Positions 35,710-43,441 of a stretch of DNA of 64,000 nt are shown piece by piece. How positions within the stretch are numbered: the first letter of the stretch is position 1; every line of letters starts with the position of its first letter. A model generated the notes under the pieces. It worked only from the letters and a program-made list of their open reading frames with translations. It did not search any database and was not told the DNA's origin. A program made the translations under genes and the position numbers. Source of the DNA: Pseudarthrobacter sp. NS4 (GTDB lineage Bacteria; Actinomycetota; Actinomycetes; Actinomycetales; Micrococcaceae); the NCBI RefSeq assembly GCF_024758005.1, contig NZ_CP103288.1, positions 3,534,001 to 3,598,000 of the forward strand. The letters are read 5' to 3'.

Positions 35710-37710
35710 ATGTCCCAGGACACTCCAAGCTCCACGGCAACCGTTTCCGCAGGCTCGGCACAGCAGGGCGATGCCTTTGAAAACCTCCTCCATGAGACCC
35801 GGACCTTTCCGCCTTCGCCGGAGTTCGCTGCCAACGCTGTCGTCACCGCGGAGGAGTATCAGGAGGCCGACGCCGACCGGCCGGCTTTCTGGGCCCGGCA
35901 GGCGCGGGAGCTGCTGAGCTGGAGCAAGGATTTCGATGAGGCACTGGACTGGTCCAACCCGCCGTTCGCCAAGTGGTTCGTTGGCGGGGAGGTCAACGCG
36001 GCGTACAACGCGCTGGACCGGCACGTGGAGAACGGCCGGGGGGATCGGGTGGCCATCTATTTCGAGGGCGAACCGGGCGACACCCGCACCTACACCTATG
36101 CACAACTGACCGATGAGGTGAAGAAGGCGGCGAACGCGTTCGAGTCCCTCGGTGTGGCCAAGGGCGACAGGGTGGCGGTGTACCTGCCGATGATCCCCGA
36201 AGCGGTGATCACGCTGCTGGCGTGCGCCCGGATCGGCGCCGTGCACTCGGTGGTGTTCGGCGGCTTCTCCGCCGATGCCCTGCGTTCCCGCATCGAGGAT
36301 GCCGAGGCCAAGCTCGTGGTGACCGCGGACGGCACGTACCGCCGCGGCAAGCCCAGCGCCCTCAAAACGGCCGTCGACGACGCCCTTGCCAGGGACGGCC
36401 ATACGGTGCAGAACGTGGTGGTGGTCAAGCGCAACGGCCAGGACGTGGACTGGACCGAGGGCCGGGACCACTGGTGGGCCGACACCGTGGAGGCCGCCTC
36501 CGCCGAGCACACCGCCGTGGGCCACGATTCCGAGCACCCGCTGTTCATCCTCTACACCTCCGGGACCACGGGTAAGCCCAAGGGCATCCTGCACACCACC
36601 GGCGGCTACCTCACCCAGACCGCCTACACGCACAAGGCCGTGTTCGACCTGCACCCGGACACGGACGTGTACTGGTGCACGGCCGACGTCGGCTGGGTCA
36701 CCGGCCACTCCTATGTCACCTATGCCCCGCTGATCAACGGCGCCACCCAGGTGATGTACGAGGGCACCCCGGATTCCCCGCACCAGGGCCGCTGGTGGGA
36801 GATCGTGGAAAAGTACAAGGTCTCCATCCTCTACACCGCACCCACAGCCATCCGGACGTTCATGAAGTGGGGCCGGGAAATCCCGGACAAGTACGACCTG
36901 TCCTCCCTCCGGGTCCTCGGCTCCGTGGGCGAACCCATCAACCCCGAAGCCTGGATGTGGTACCGGAATGTCATCGGCGGGGACAGGACCCCCATCGTGG
37001 ACACCTGGTGGCAGACCGAGACCGGCGCGCAGATGATCGCCCCGCTGCCCGGCGTCACCGCCGCCAAGCCCGGCTCGGCGCAGGTCCCGCTGCCGGGCAT
37101 CGCCGTTGACGTGGTGGACGAGATGGGCGAATCGGTGCCCAACGGCCATGGCGGGTTCCTGGTGATCCGCGAACCCTGGCCCGCAATGCTCCGCGGCATC
37201 TGGGGTGACCCGCAGCGCTTCAAGGACACCTACTGGTCCCGGTTCGAGACCATGTACTTCGCCGGTGACGGCGCCAAGAAGGACGAGGACGGCGACATCT
37301 GGCTCCTGGGCCGGGTGGATGACGTCATGAACGTCTCCGGGCACCGGCTCTCCACCACCGAGATCGAGTCCGCCCTGGTCTCCCACCCCGCCGTGGCCGA
37401 AGCCGCCGTCGTCGGTGCTGCGGACGAAACCACCGGCCAGGCCGTCGTCGCGTTCGTCATCCTCCGCGGCGACGCCGTGGACTCGGGCGACGAAATTGTC
37501 CAGGAACTCCGCAACCACGTGGGCAAGGAAATCGGCCCGATCGCCAAACCCAAGAACATCCTGGTGGTCCCCGAATTGCCCAAGACCCGCTCCGGGAAAA
37601 TCATGCGCCGCCTGCTCAAGGACGTCGCCGAAGGCCGCGACCCCGGCGACGCCACCACCCTCTCCGACCCCACGATCATGCAACAGATCGCGGCGTCTCT
37701 CCGGAAGTAA
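35710..37710 (+). CDS. acs: acetyl-CoA synthetase (AMP-forming)
   Basis: A 666-residue ligase that makes acetyl-CoA from acetate, ATP and CoA. AMP-binding motifs [15 protein letters not shown] (P-loop) and WQTETGAQM, hinge [19 protein letters not shown], and the C-terminal [11 protein letters not shown] whose lysine is the known acetylation switch. AcuC, a likely deacetylase for it, is in the same window. ATG 35710 with GAGG upstream was preferred to in-frame ATGs further upstream. A CRP-like site lies 150 bases upstream, and a strong hairpin follows the gene. Confidence 0.96.
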   Translation: MSQDTPSSTATVSAGSAQQGDAFENLLHETRTFPPSPEFAANAVVTAEEYQEADADRPAFWARQARELLSWSKDFDEALDWSNPPFAKWFVGGEVNAAYNALDRHVENGRGDRVAIYFEGEPGDTRTYTYAQLTDEVKKAANAFESLGVAKGDRVAVYLPMIPEAVITLLACARIGAVHSVVFGGFSADALRSRIEDAEAKLVVTADGTYRRGKPSALKTAVDDALARDGHTVQNVVVVKRNGQDVDWTEGRDHWWADTVEAASAEHTAVGHDSEHPLFILYTSGTTGKPKGILHTTGGYLTQTAYTHKAVFDLHPDTDVYWCTADVGWVTGHSYVTYAPLINGATQVMYEGTPDSPHQGRWWEIVEKYKVSILYTAPTAIRTFMKWGREIPDKYDLSSLRVLGSVGEPINPEAWMWYRNVIGGDRTPIVDTWWQTETGAQMIAPLPGVTAAKPGSAQVPLPGIAVDVVDEMGESVPNGHGGFLVIREPWPAMLRGIWGDPQRFKDTYWSRFETMYFAGDGAKKDEDGDIWLLGRVDDVMNVSGHRLSTTEIESALVSHPAVAEAAVVGAADETTGQAVVAFVILRGDAVDSGDEIVQELRNHVGKEIGPIAKPKNILVVPELPKTRSGKIMRRLLKDVAEGRDPGDATTLSDPTIMQQIAASLRK

Positions 37711-37734
37711 GATCCGGAGGTAGGAAACGACGAC

Positions 37735-37768
37735 GACGGCGCAGCCCACCACAGTGGGCGGCGCCGTC
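37735..37768 (+). terminator. hairpin terminator after acs
   Basis: An 8-bp stem (37735-37742 with 37761-37768) continues after one mismatch into a 6-bp stem (37744-37749 with 37754-37759) with loop CACA. It begins 25 bases after the acs stop. Confidence 0.8.
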
Positions 37769-37816
37769 GCCGTATGCTGGGAGCAGACACGCCCCCTGCC
37801 CCGAAGGATCGCCCTG

Positions 37817-38605
37817 ATGCTCGCCGTCGCACGCCACCAGGCCATTTTGGATGCTCTTCAGCGCGAGCGGGTTGTCCGGGTTTCGGACCTGGCGCAGCAG
37901 CTAGGGGTTTCCCTGATGACAGTCCGCAGGGACATCGAGGTGCTGGAGGAAGGCGGCCGGCTCGAACGGATCCACGGCGGTGCCAAGGTCCCGGGCGACA
38001 CCAGCACCCACGAGCCCGGTTTCGACCTGAAGGCCACCCAACTGACCGCAGAGAAGCGTGCCATCGCCGTTGAGGCGGCCACCCTGGTGCAGGAGGGGAT
38101 GGCGGTGGGCCTCAGCGCCGGAACCACCACCTGGGCACTGGCCAAGGAGCTCGCCAACGGGCCCCGGATCACTGTTGTCACAAACTCGGTGCGCATTGCT
38201 GACTTGTTCCACCACGCTGCGTCCACCGGTTCAGCCCGCTACCCGTCCACAGTGATCCTGATCGGCGGCGAGCGCACGCCGTCGGACGCGCTGGTGGGGC
38301 CCATCGCCACCGCGGCGTTGAAGCAGCTGCACCTGGACGTGCTGTTCCTCGGGGTTCACGGGATGGATGCCGACGCCGGGTTCACCACCCCGAACCTGCT
38401 GGAGGCCGAAACAGACCGGGCCTTCGTTTCCGCCGCCCGTAAGACTGTGGTGCTCGCGGATCACACCAAGTGGGGACTGCTGGGCATCAGCTCCATTGCC
38501 TCCCTGGAGGAAGTCGATGAGGTCATCAGTGATCCCGGTCTTGGTGCCGAGGCACAGCGCATCCTGCAGGAAAAAGTGGGCCGGCTGAGGCTCGCCTCCC
38601 TCTAG
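37817..38605 (+). CDS. DeoR-family transcriptional regulator
   Basis: A 262-residue regulator. N-terminal DeoR winged HTH (RVVRVSDLAQQLGVSLMTVRRDIEVLEEGGRLERIHGGA) and a C-terminal phosphosugar-sensing DeoRC domain with LSAGTTTWALAKEL, VVTNSVRIAD and VLADHTKWG. AAGGA lies 10 bases before the ATG. Such proteins usually control sugar or carbohydrate-phosphate genes; none adjoins it here, so the target is unknown. It stands alone between acs and aroQ. Confidence 0.88.
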   Translation: MLAVARHQAILDALQRERVVRVSDLAQQLGVSLMTVRRDIEVLEEGGRLERIHGGAKVPGDTSTHEPGFDLKATQLTAEKRAIAVEAATLVQEGMAVGLSAGTTTWALAKELANGPRITVVTNSVRIADLFHHAASTGSARYPSTVILIGGERTPSDALVGPIATAALKQLHLDVLFLGVHGMDADAGFTTPNLLEAETDRAFVSAARKTVVLADHTKWGLLGISSIASLEEVDEVISDPGLGAEAQRILQEKVGRLRLASL

Positions 38606-38768
38606 GGGGCCGCTCTAAGGTCAGCCGCAGGACTGCCGGACGTGCAGCTTCGCGGGAAAAATCCAGTGCCGGGGCTTCTCCTTCACATGTTGCTCGAAAC
38701 AATCGTGAGGGGTCGCCCACGCTGCAGAGGATGACGCCGATTATGGCCCACCCGATAGATTGTCATCC

Positions 38769-39233
38769 ATGACTGAAGCCTCCTCCGCCGTCGATGCCGG
38801 CCGCGGCACCATTCTTGTGATCAACGGCCCCAACCTGAACCTCCTTGGCACCCGCGAGCCGGAAAAGTACGGCACCTCAACTCTTGCCGACGTGGAGCAG
38901 TTGGCCGTAACGGCAGCGGAAGCACACGGCTTCAGCGTTGAATGCGTCCAGTCCAACCATGAGGGCGTCCTGCTGGACGTCATCCACGCGGCCCGGGGCA
39001 CCGCCGCCGGCATTGTCATCAACGCAGGCGCCTTCACGCATACGTCTGTGGCGCTCCGTGACGCCCTCGCCGCGGTGCAGCTCCCCGCCGTCGAAGTCCA
39101 TATCACCAACGTCCACCAGCGTGAGGAATTCCGGCACCACTCCTACCTGTCGCCGGTGTGCGCGGCAGTGATTGTGGGTGCAGGCGTCACCGGATACCGG
39201 CTGGCCATCGACTACCTGGCCGAAGTCCTCTAG
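38769..39233 (+). CDS. aroQ: type II 3-dehydroquinate dehydratase
   Basis: A 154-residue dodecameric-type dehydroquinase. N-terminal [18 protein letters not shown] holds the catalytic Tyr and Arg loop; NAGAFTHTS and [17 protein letters not shown] carry the substrate-binding and catalytic His residues. It is a shikimate pathway enzyme. TAGATT ends seven bases before the ATG with no Shine-Dalgarno, so a leaderless message is likely. The 163 bases upstream hold no other gene. Convergent with marP. Confidence 0.95.
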   Translation: MTEASSAVDAGRGTILVINGPNLNLLGTREPEKYGTSTLADVEQLAVTAAEAHGFSVECVQSNHEGVLLDVIHAARGTAAGIVINAGAFTHTSVALRDALAAVQLPAVEVHITNVHQREEFRHHSYLSPVCAAVIVGAGVTGYRLAIDYLAEVL

Positions 39234-39251
39234 CGCACAACCACGCGCCGA

Positions 39252-40436
39252 CTACTTCTGGATGCACTGCCCGGATGAAACAGGCGCACTCAGTGCCGGG
39301 GCCTGTGCGGCTACCGGATTCAGGTCATCCATGGTGATGGCGAATCCCATCTCCGTGTCCGAGGTGGCTTTGGCGAAAATCACGCCCGCCACCTGGCCGT
39401 CCATGGTCAGCAGCGGCCCGCCCGAGTTGCCCGGCTGCACATCGCCCGCCAAGCGGTAGATCTCCTCCGGGGATGGGTTGCTCCCGTAGATGTCCGGAAC
39501 CAGCACCGTGGTGATGTCCTGGATGGTGGCCGGTTTTGACTGGAAGGGACCACCGTGCGGGTAGCCGGCGAAAGCGGCCGCGCTGCCACCGGGAAGGTCG
39601 GCGCTCAGGGGCAGCGGCTCGGACGGAAGGTCCTCGACGGCCAACACCGCGAGATCGCGCTTCGTGTCGAAATAGACCACCCGCCCGGGCATCGCGCCGC
39701 CGTCGGGCAATTCCACCACGGGCTCCGACACGCCCGCCACGACGTGGGCGTTGGTCACCACGCGGTCCTCAGAGACAACAAACCCTGTACCCGTCTGGTT
39801 TTGCCCGCACTGATAGGCCGTCCCGGCGATTCTTAGGACGGACTGGGCTGCCCTGTTCAAGGCGGGGGTATCCGTGCTGGCGTTTGGTACCGGCACCGTG
39901 GGGCCCTGTTCCAGCCCTTCCAACAGCGTGGGTATGCCGTTGCCGATCACCGTGGAGCGCAGCTGCGCCATCGTGGCTTTGACGGGGTCGGGGGTCAGCC
40001 CGTCAATGAACCTGATGACCTTGGACTGGGCCAGCTGCTGGGACACGAACGGCACACCCAGGGAGCTGATGCTGAAGGCCAGCATGGACATCACCAGCGC
40101 GGAAACCGCCACATTGACGGCGCCGCCCACAAGCCGGTCCACCGCCCGCAGGGGCCGGATCCGCACGATGCCGCGGATTTGCCGTCCCACCATGGTCCCC
40201 AGGCCGTGTCCCAGGACCACCAGCACGACGGCGGCCGCCACAATGGCGGTCAGCCTCCATCCCGGATCCTCAACAAAGCCACTCACCAGGGGAACTGCGA
40301 AAAAGGCAGCGACTGCGCCGGCAGCGAATCCGGCGATGCCCCCTGCCGTCACAAGGAAACCGTTGCGCAAGCCGTAGACCAGGTAGGACAGCAAAGCCAG
40401 GATCAGGATCAGATCCAGGACAGTCAAGCCGACCAC
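39252..40436 (-). CDS. MarP-type membrane serine protease
   Basis: A 394-residue protein. A CvpA-like N-terminal part with four membrane helices (within residues about 5-125) is followed by a periplasmic chymotrypsin-fold protease with the triad His in TNAHVV, Asp in TKRDLAVL and Ser in GDVQPGNSGGPL. Cys in AYQCGQ and GQCIQK flank the protease domain and could form the disulphide that activates M. tuberculosis MarP (Rv3671c). Start GTG 40436 with AAGGAG. MarP is needed for acid and oxidative stress survival in mycobacteria. Divergent from crp, with 253 bases between. Confidence 0.9.
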   Translation of the reverse strand: MVGLTVLDLILILALLSYLVYGLRNGFLVTAGGIAGFAAGAVAAFFAVPLVSGFVEDPGWRLTAIVAAAVVLVVLGHGLGTMVGRQIRGIVRIRPLRAVDRLVGGAVNVAVSALVMSMLAFSISSLGVPFVSQQLAQSKVIRFIDGLTPDPVKATMAQLRSTVIGNGIPTLLEGLEQGPTVPVPNASTDTPALNRAAQSVLRIAGTAYQCGQNQTGTGFVVSEDRVVTNAHVVAGVSEPVVELPDGGAMPGRVVYFDTKRDLAVLAVEDLPSEPLPLSADLPGGSAAAFAGYPHGGPFQSKPATIQDITTVLVPDIYGSNPSPEEIYRLAGDVQPGNSGGPLLTMDGQVAGVIFAKATSDTEMGFAITMDDLNPVAAQAPALSAPVSSGQCIQK

Positions 40437-40689
40437 GAAGGCTCCTTATAACAGTTGAAACCTCATTCTAATAGTGGTGGCTGACAATCCCCTGAGGGAC
40501 CAGCTCCTGTTGCTACCGGTTCCCCGCGCACTCCCGGACCTGCCATCGCGGCCCAGTCAAAATACCGCCGATCATGACGTCGAGGCCCGTCATAGGGGCG
40601 TTTCGGGTGCCAAGTTCGTCACAGAACCTTGAAAATTCTGAAACAATGGCACAAGCCGCCACAGCCGACACTTTTATTCAGGAGATTTT

Positions 40690-41367
40690 ATGGACATCGA
40701 GGTACTGCGCCGAGCACCCCTTTTTGCCACGCTCGACGACGACGCATTCCGTCTGCTGACGGATGAGCTCACCGAGGTGGACCTTTCCCGCGGCGCATCA
40801 GTGTTCCGCGAGGGCGACCAGGGTGACCAGCTCTACTTCATCGTCTCCGGCAAGGTGAAGCTCGGCCGCACCTCCCCCGATGGCCGCGAATCGCTCCTCG
40901 CCATCCTTGGCCCGGGTGAGCTCTTCGGCGAAATGGCACTGTTCGATCCCAGCCCCCGCACCGCCACGGCAACCGCGGTGTCCGAGACCCGGCTGGCAGG
41001 ACTGAAGAACGAGAGCCTGAACAACCTCCTCCGCACCCGTCCAGAGGTCTCAGCGCAGCTTCTGCAGGCCTTGGCCCGCCGCCTGCGCCGCACCAACGAT
41101 TCCCTGTCGGACCTGGTCTTCTCCGACGTCCCCGGCCGTGTCGCCAAAGCACTGCTTGACCTCGCCGACCGTTTCGGCCGACCGGCCACGGACGGTGTCC
41201 TGGTGGCTCACGAACTCACCCAGGAAGAGCTGGCCCAGCTGGTGGGCGCCTCCCGCGAAACCGTGAACAAGGCCCTCGCCGAGTTCGTCCAGCGCGGCTG
41301 GCTCCGCCTGGAAGCCCGGGCCGTTGTCATCCTGGACATGCAGCGCCTCCGCCAGCGCTCCCGCTAG
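40690..41367 (+). CDS. crp: Crp/Fnr-family regulator (CRP/GlxR orthologue)
   Basis: A 225-residue regulator. The cyclic-nucleotide domain has GELFGEMALFDPSPRTATATA, the cAMP phosphate-binding cassette with Glu and Arg, and the C-terminal HTH ELTQEELAQLVGASRETVNKALAEF. Length and sequence fit the actinobacterial CRP (Rv3676)/GlxR group, which responds to cAMP and controls carbon and respiratory genes including acs. AGGAGA precedes the ATG. Neighbours (MarP upstream, nth nearby, ponA2 downstream) match the mycobacterial locus. A T-poor but perfect hairpin follows. Confidence 0.92.
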   Translation: MDIEVLRRAPLFATLDDDAFRLLTDELTEVDLSRGASVFREGDQGDQLYFIVSGKVKLGRTSPDGRESLLAILGPGELFGEMALFDPSPRTATATAVSETRLAGLKNESLNNLLRTRPEVSAQLLQALARRLRRTNDSLSDLVFSDVPGRVAKALLDLADRFGRPATDGVLVAHELTQEELAQLVGASRETVNKALAEFVQRGWLRLEARAVVILDMQRLRQRSR

Positions 41368-41377
41368 GGCAACAGCG

Positions 41378-41403
41378 AAAGGCCGCCCTTAGGGGCGGCC
41401 TTT
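41378..41403 (+). terminator. hairpin terminator after crp
   Basis: An 11-bp perfect stem AAAGGCCGCCC / GGGCGGCCTTT with loop TTAG, 10 bases after the crp stop. Confidence 0.85.
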
Positions 41404-41420
41404 AGCGTACCGTCCCACGG

Positions 41421-41556
41421 AGCCTCTCTCACATCCTGCCGCCCTTCGGGGAAGCCTCTCTCACATCCTGCCGCCCTTCGGGGAAGCCTCTCTCACATCC
41501 GGGGGCGAAGGTGAGAGAGCGTCCGCCAAAAACCGGCGAAAGGTGAGAGAGCGTCC
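41421..41556. repeat. 32-bp tandem repeats with inverted CTCTCTCAC/GTGAGAGAG copies
   Basis: Period-32 units start at 41421, 41453 and 41485. Each begins AGCCTCTCTCACATCC; the first two continue identically through CTGCCGCCCTTCGGGG and the third diverges at 41501. Two reverse-orientation cores, GGTGAGAGAGCGTCC, follow at 41510-41524 and 41542-41556. The forward and reverse cores can pair. It sits between the crp terminator and a small membrane-protein gene and has no coding potential I can support. Confidence 0.85.
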
Positions 41557-41601
41557 AGGGTCAGGGCAGCCGCACGGCGGTAAAATTAAGCCACGAGGTG
41601 C

Positions 41602-41790
41602 ATGGCGATGTCTGTGGCTTTGGCTGTCCTGTTAATCCTGCTGGGACTGGTGTCTTTGGCTGCCATAGCCGGGACGGTGGTCCTGGTAATCCGTGACGGC
41701 CGCGGCGAAATCCCGCCGGAGCCCTCGATTCGGCCCTGGACCGCAGGGACATTTCCCAGCGTCCCCTACTCCACGCTCCGCAGGATCTAG
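41602..41790 (+). CDS. small single-span membrane protein, unknown function
   Basis: A 62-residue protein with one hydrophobic helix (residues about 4-30, LAVLLILLGLVSLAAIAGTVVLVI), a short basic-acidic turn RDGRGE and a C-terminal PxxP-rich tail ending YSTLRRI. GAGG lies 4-5 bases before the ATG; a second ATG two codons on is possible. No known family. The stop overlaps the convergent NUDIX gene end by 4 bases. Confidence 0.55.
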   Translation: MAMSVALAVLLILLGLVSLAAIAGTVVLVIRDGRGEIPPEPSIRPWTAGTFPSVPYSTLRRI

Positions 41791-42698
41791 CGTTCCCGCT
41801 GGGGATCGCCGGGTACGGTCTTCGCAGCCTCCACCTCAAGGAGGAGCCGGCCGTCCTCTTCAACAAGGCTGGGCTGGTAGACATGGGCCTTGCGCTTGTA
41901 GCTCAGGTACGCGATGCAGCCGTTGGAAGAGGCCATCTTCTCGAGCATGATTTCGGAACCGGGCACCAGGAGTTCGCTGAGGGTTCGGCCAACCGTGTTC
42001 TCCTGCCCCACCTCGTCGCCGAGGTCGGTGGTGTCACGTCCGGCGATGACATCGGCAGCGTTCACCCACCTGCCCCACACCCCTCTTCCTTCCAGCAGCG
42101 TGGGCTGCTGGTTCAGGGGCACGGTGGCAGCGAAGTAGCGGGTGTCGAACCTGCGGTGTGCGAAGTCCGGGCTGCGCCAGTTCACGAGTGACTTCAGCAG
42201 GTCGGTCCGGACGGACAGCCCACGCTTGGCGAGGACTTCCGGAAAGGTCTTCTCCTGCTCGGCAACTGCAAGCCGGGCACGCATGTACTCCGGCGTGGAC
42301 GTCGCCTCAACCGTGCTCGACATGTCGGCGCCGGCCAGCAGCACGCCTGTCTCCTCGAAAAGTTCCCGGATTGCGCCCACCACGTGACGGCGCGCCAGCC
42401 CGACGTCGTCCGTTCCCATCTGCTCAGCCCAATACTGCGGTGACGGGCCCAGCCAGCCGACGGGGTCATCGTCGGCTGCATCAAGGGAACCGCCGGGGAA
42501 CGCAAGAACCCCCAGCGGCGAGGAACCGGGCCGGTAGGCCAGCCACGTTTCCAGGCCGGTGGGGGAATCCCGCAGCAGGACCACGGATGATGCAAGGCGC
42601 GCGGCCCGGGGGGTCCGTTCACCGTGTTCGAGCCAGCTCTGCGCCGCCCCTTCAAGATCCTGGGGTAGTGCAAAAAGGCGTCGGGCGAGCTGAGGCAA
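41787..42698 (-). CDS. NUDIX hydrolase with a split (insert-bearing) Nudix box
   Basis: A 303-residue protein. AFPGGSLD opens a Nudix box, but about 35 residues intervene before the second half GAIRELFEETGVLL, so the usual 23-residue box is interrupted, as in NUDT19-type proteins. The catalytic REL.EETG residues are present. The substrate is unknown; CoA or acyl-CoA derivatives are possible. The start is uncertain: TTG 42698 is the first in-frame start after the ridA-like gene, with AGGA about 13 bases upstream. It lies 15 bases after the RidA-family gene on the same strand. Confidence 0.72.
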   Translation of the reverse strand: MPQLARRLFALPQDLEGAAQSWLEHGERTPRAARLASSVVLLRDSPTGLETWLAYRPGSSPLGVLAFPGGSLDAADDDPVGWLGPSPQYWAEQMGTDDVGLARRHVVGAIRELFEETGVLLAGADMSSTVEATSTPEYMRARLAVAEQEKTFPEVLAKRGLSVRTDLLKSLVNWRSPDFAHRRFDTRYFAATVPLNQQPTLLEGRGVWGRWVNAADVIAGRDTTDLGDEVGQENTVGRTLSELLVPGSEIMLEKMASSNGCIAYLSYKRKAHVYQPSLVEEDGRLLLEVEAAKTVPGDPQRER

Positions 42699-42713
42699 GG
42701 GAAGCGACCGGTC

Positions 42714-43247
42714 CTAGCTGAATTCTGCGATCAGTTCGACTTCTACGGGAGAGTCGAGCGGGAGGACAGCAACGCCGACGGCGGAACGGGCGTGCTGGCC
42801 CGCGTCGCCGAGGACTCGTCCCAGCAGTTCCGACGCGCCGTTGACGACGGCCGGCTGTCCGGTGAAGGACGGGTCCGAGGAGACGAAGCCGACCACTTTG
42901 ACGATGCGGGTGATGCGGTCAAGGTCCCCGATCACGCTCTTCACAGCCGCCAGCGCATTGACCGCGCACACGGCAGCGTAACGCTGCGCGTCTTCCGGCG
43001 AAACCGTAGGCTCCTCGGCGAACCCTTCGGTGCCCGCCGAAACCTTGCCGGTGGCTTCGAGTTTGCCGTTGATGAAGGGGAGCTGCCCGGAGGTGTACAC
43101 ATGGCTGCCGGAGATCACGGCCGGGACGTAGGAAGCCACCGGAGCGGCCACCTCGGGAAGTGTGATTCCGAGTTCGGCAAGGCGCTGCTCAACAGCGGAA
43201 ATGGGGCCGGCGGCCGTGCCGGACTGGGCTTCTGCGGGGATGCTCAT
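42714..43247 (-). CDS. RidA/YjgF-family protein
   Basis: A 177-residue Rid-superfamily protein. After about 30 N-terminal residues the domain runs VISGSHVYTSGQLPFING, AAVCAVNALAAVKSVIGDLDRITRIVKVVGFV, and the closing ARSAVGVAVLPLDSPVEVELIAEF. The arginine in the HARSAVGVA segment matches the position that binds the carboxylate in imine deaminases. RidA hydrolyses reactive enamines/imines. A homologue (Rv3678c) is found near crp and ponA2 in mycobacteria. It starts one base after the stop of the DUF4177 gene. Confidence 0.85.
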   Translation of the reverse strand: MSIPAEAQSGTAAGPISAVEQRLAELGITLPEVAAPVASYVPAVISGSHVYTSGQLPFINGKLEATGKVSAGTEGFAEEPTVSPEDAQRYAAVCAVNALAAVKSVIGDLDRITRIVKVVGFVSSDPSFTGQPAVVNGASELLGRVLGDAGQHARSAVGVAVLPLDSPVEVELIAEFS

Positions 43248-43248
43248 G

Positions 43249-43404
43249 CTACTGCTTCTCCCTCTTCAGGTAGGCAACCAAGCCGTTTCCGTCAGGTCCG
43301 GGAACAACCTGGACGAGCTCCCAGCCGTCCTCTCCCCACTGGTCCAGAATCTGCTTTGTGGCGTGAATAATGAGCGGAATCGTCGCGTACTCCCATTTGG
43401 TCAT
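43249..43404 (-). CDS. DUF4177 small protein
   Basis: A 51-residue protein with the DUF4177 pattern WEYATIPL...LDQWGEDGWELVQVV...LVAYLKRE. Small globular protein, unknown function. The stop is one base before the RidA-family ATG, so the two are coupled. Its 37-base gap to the divergent ponA-type gene must hold both start regions, favouring short or leaderless leaders. Confidence 0.75.
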   Translation of the reverse strand: MTKWEYATIPLIIHATKQILDQWGEDGWELVQVVPGPDGNGLVAYLKREKQ

Positions 43405-43441
43405 GAGAGAAAGACTAGTCCTTGCCGGTAAAGTGGAAAAC

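Noticed and set aside
35518..37845. A 775-codon minus-strand open frame
   Set aside because: Antisense to acs and without recognisable motifs; composition is typical of a GC-rich shadow frame.
40610..40635. CRP autoregulatory site upstream of crp
   Set aside because: Only one half-site (GTCACA) is present near 40618; the other half does not match TGTGA, so I did not list it.
41421..41556. CRISPR array
   Set aside because: The 32-base units are directly adjacent with no unique spacers, include inverted copies, and no cas gene is near.
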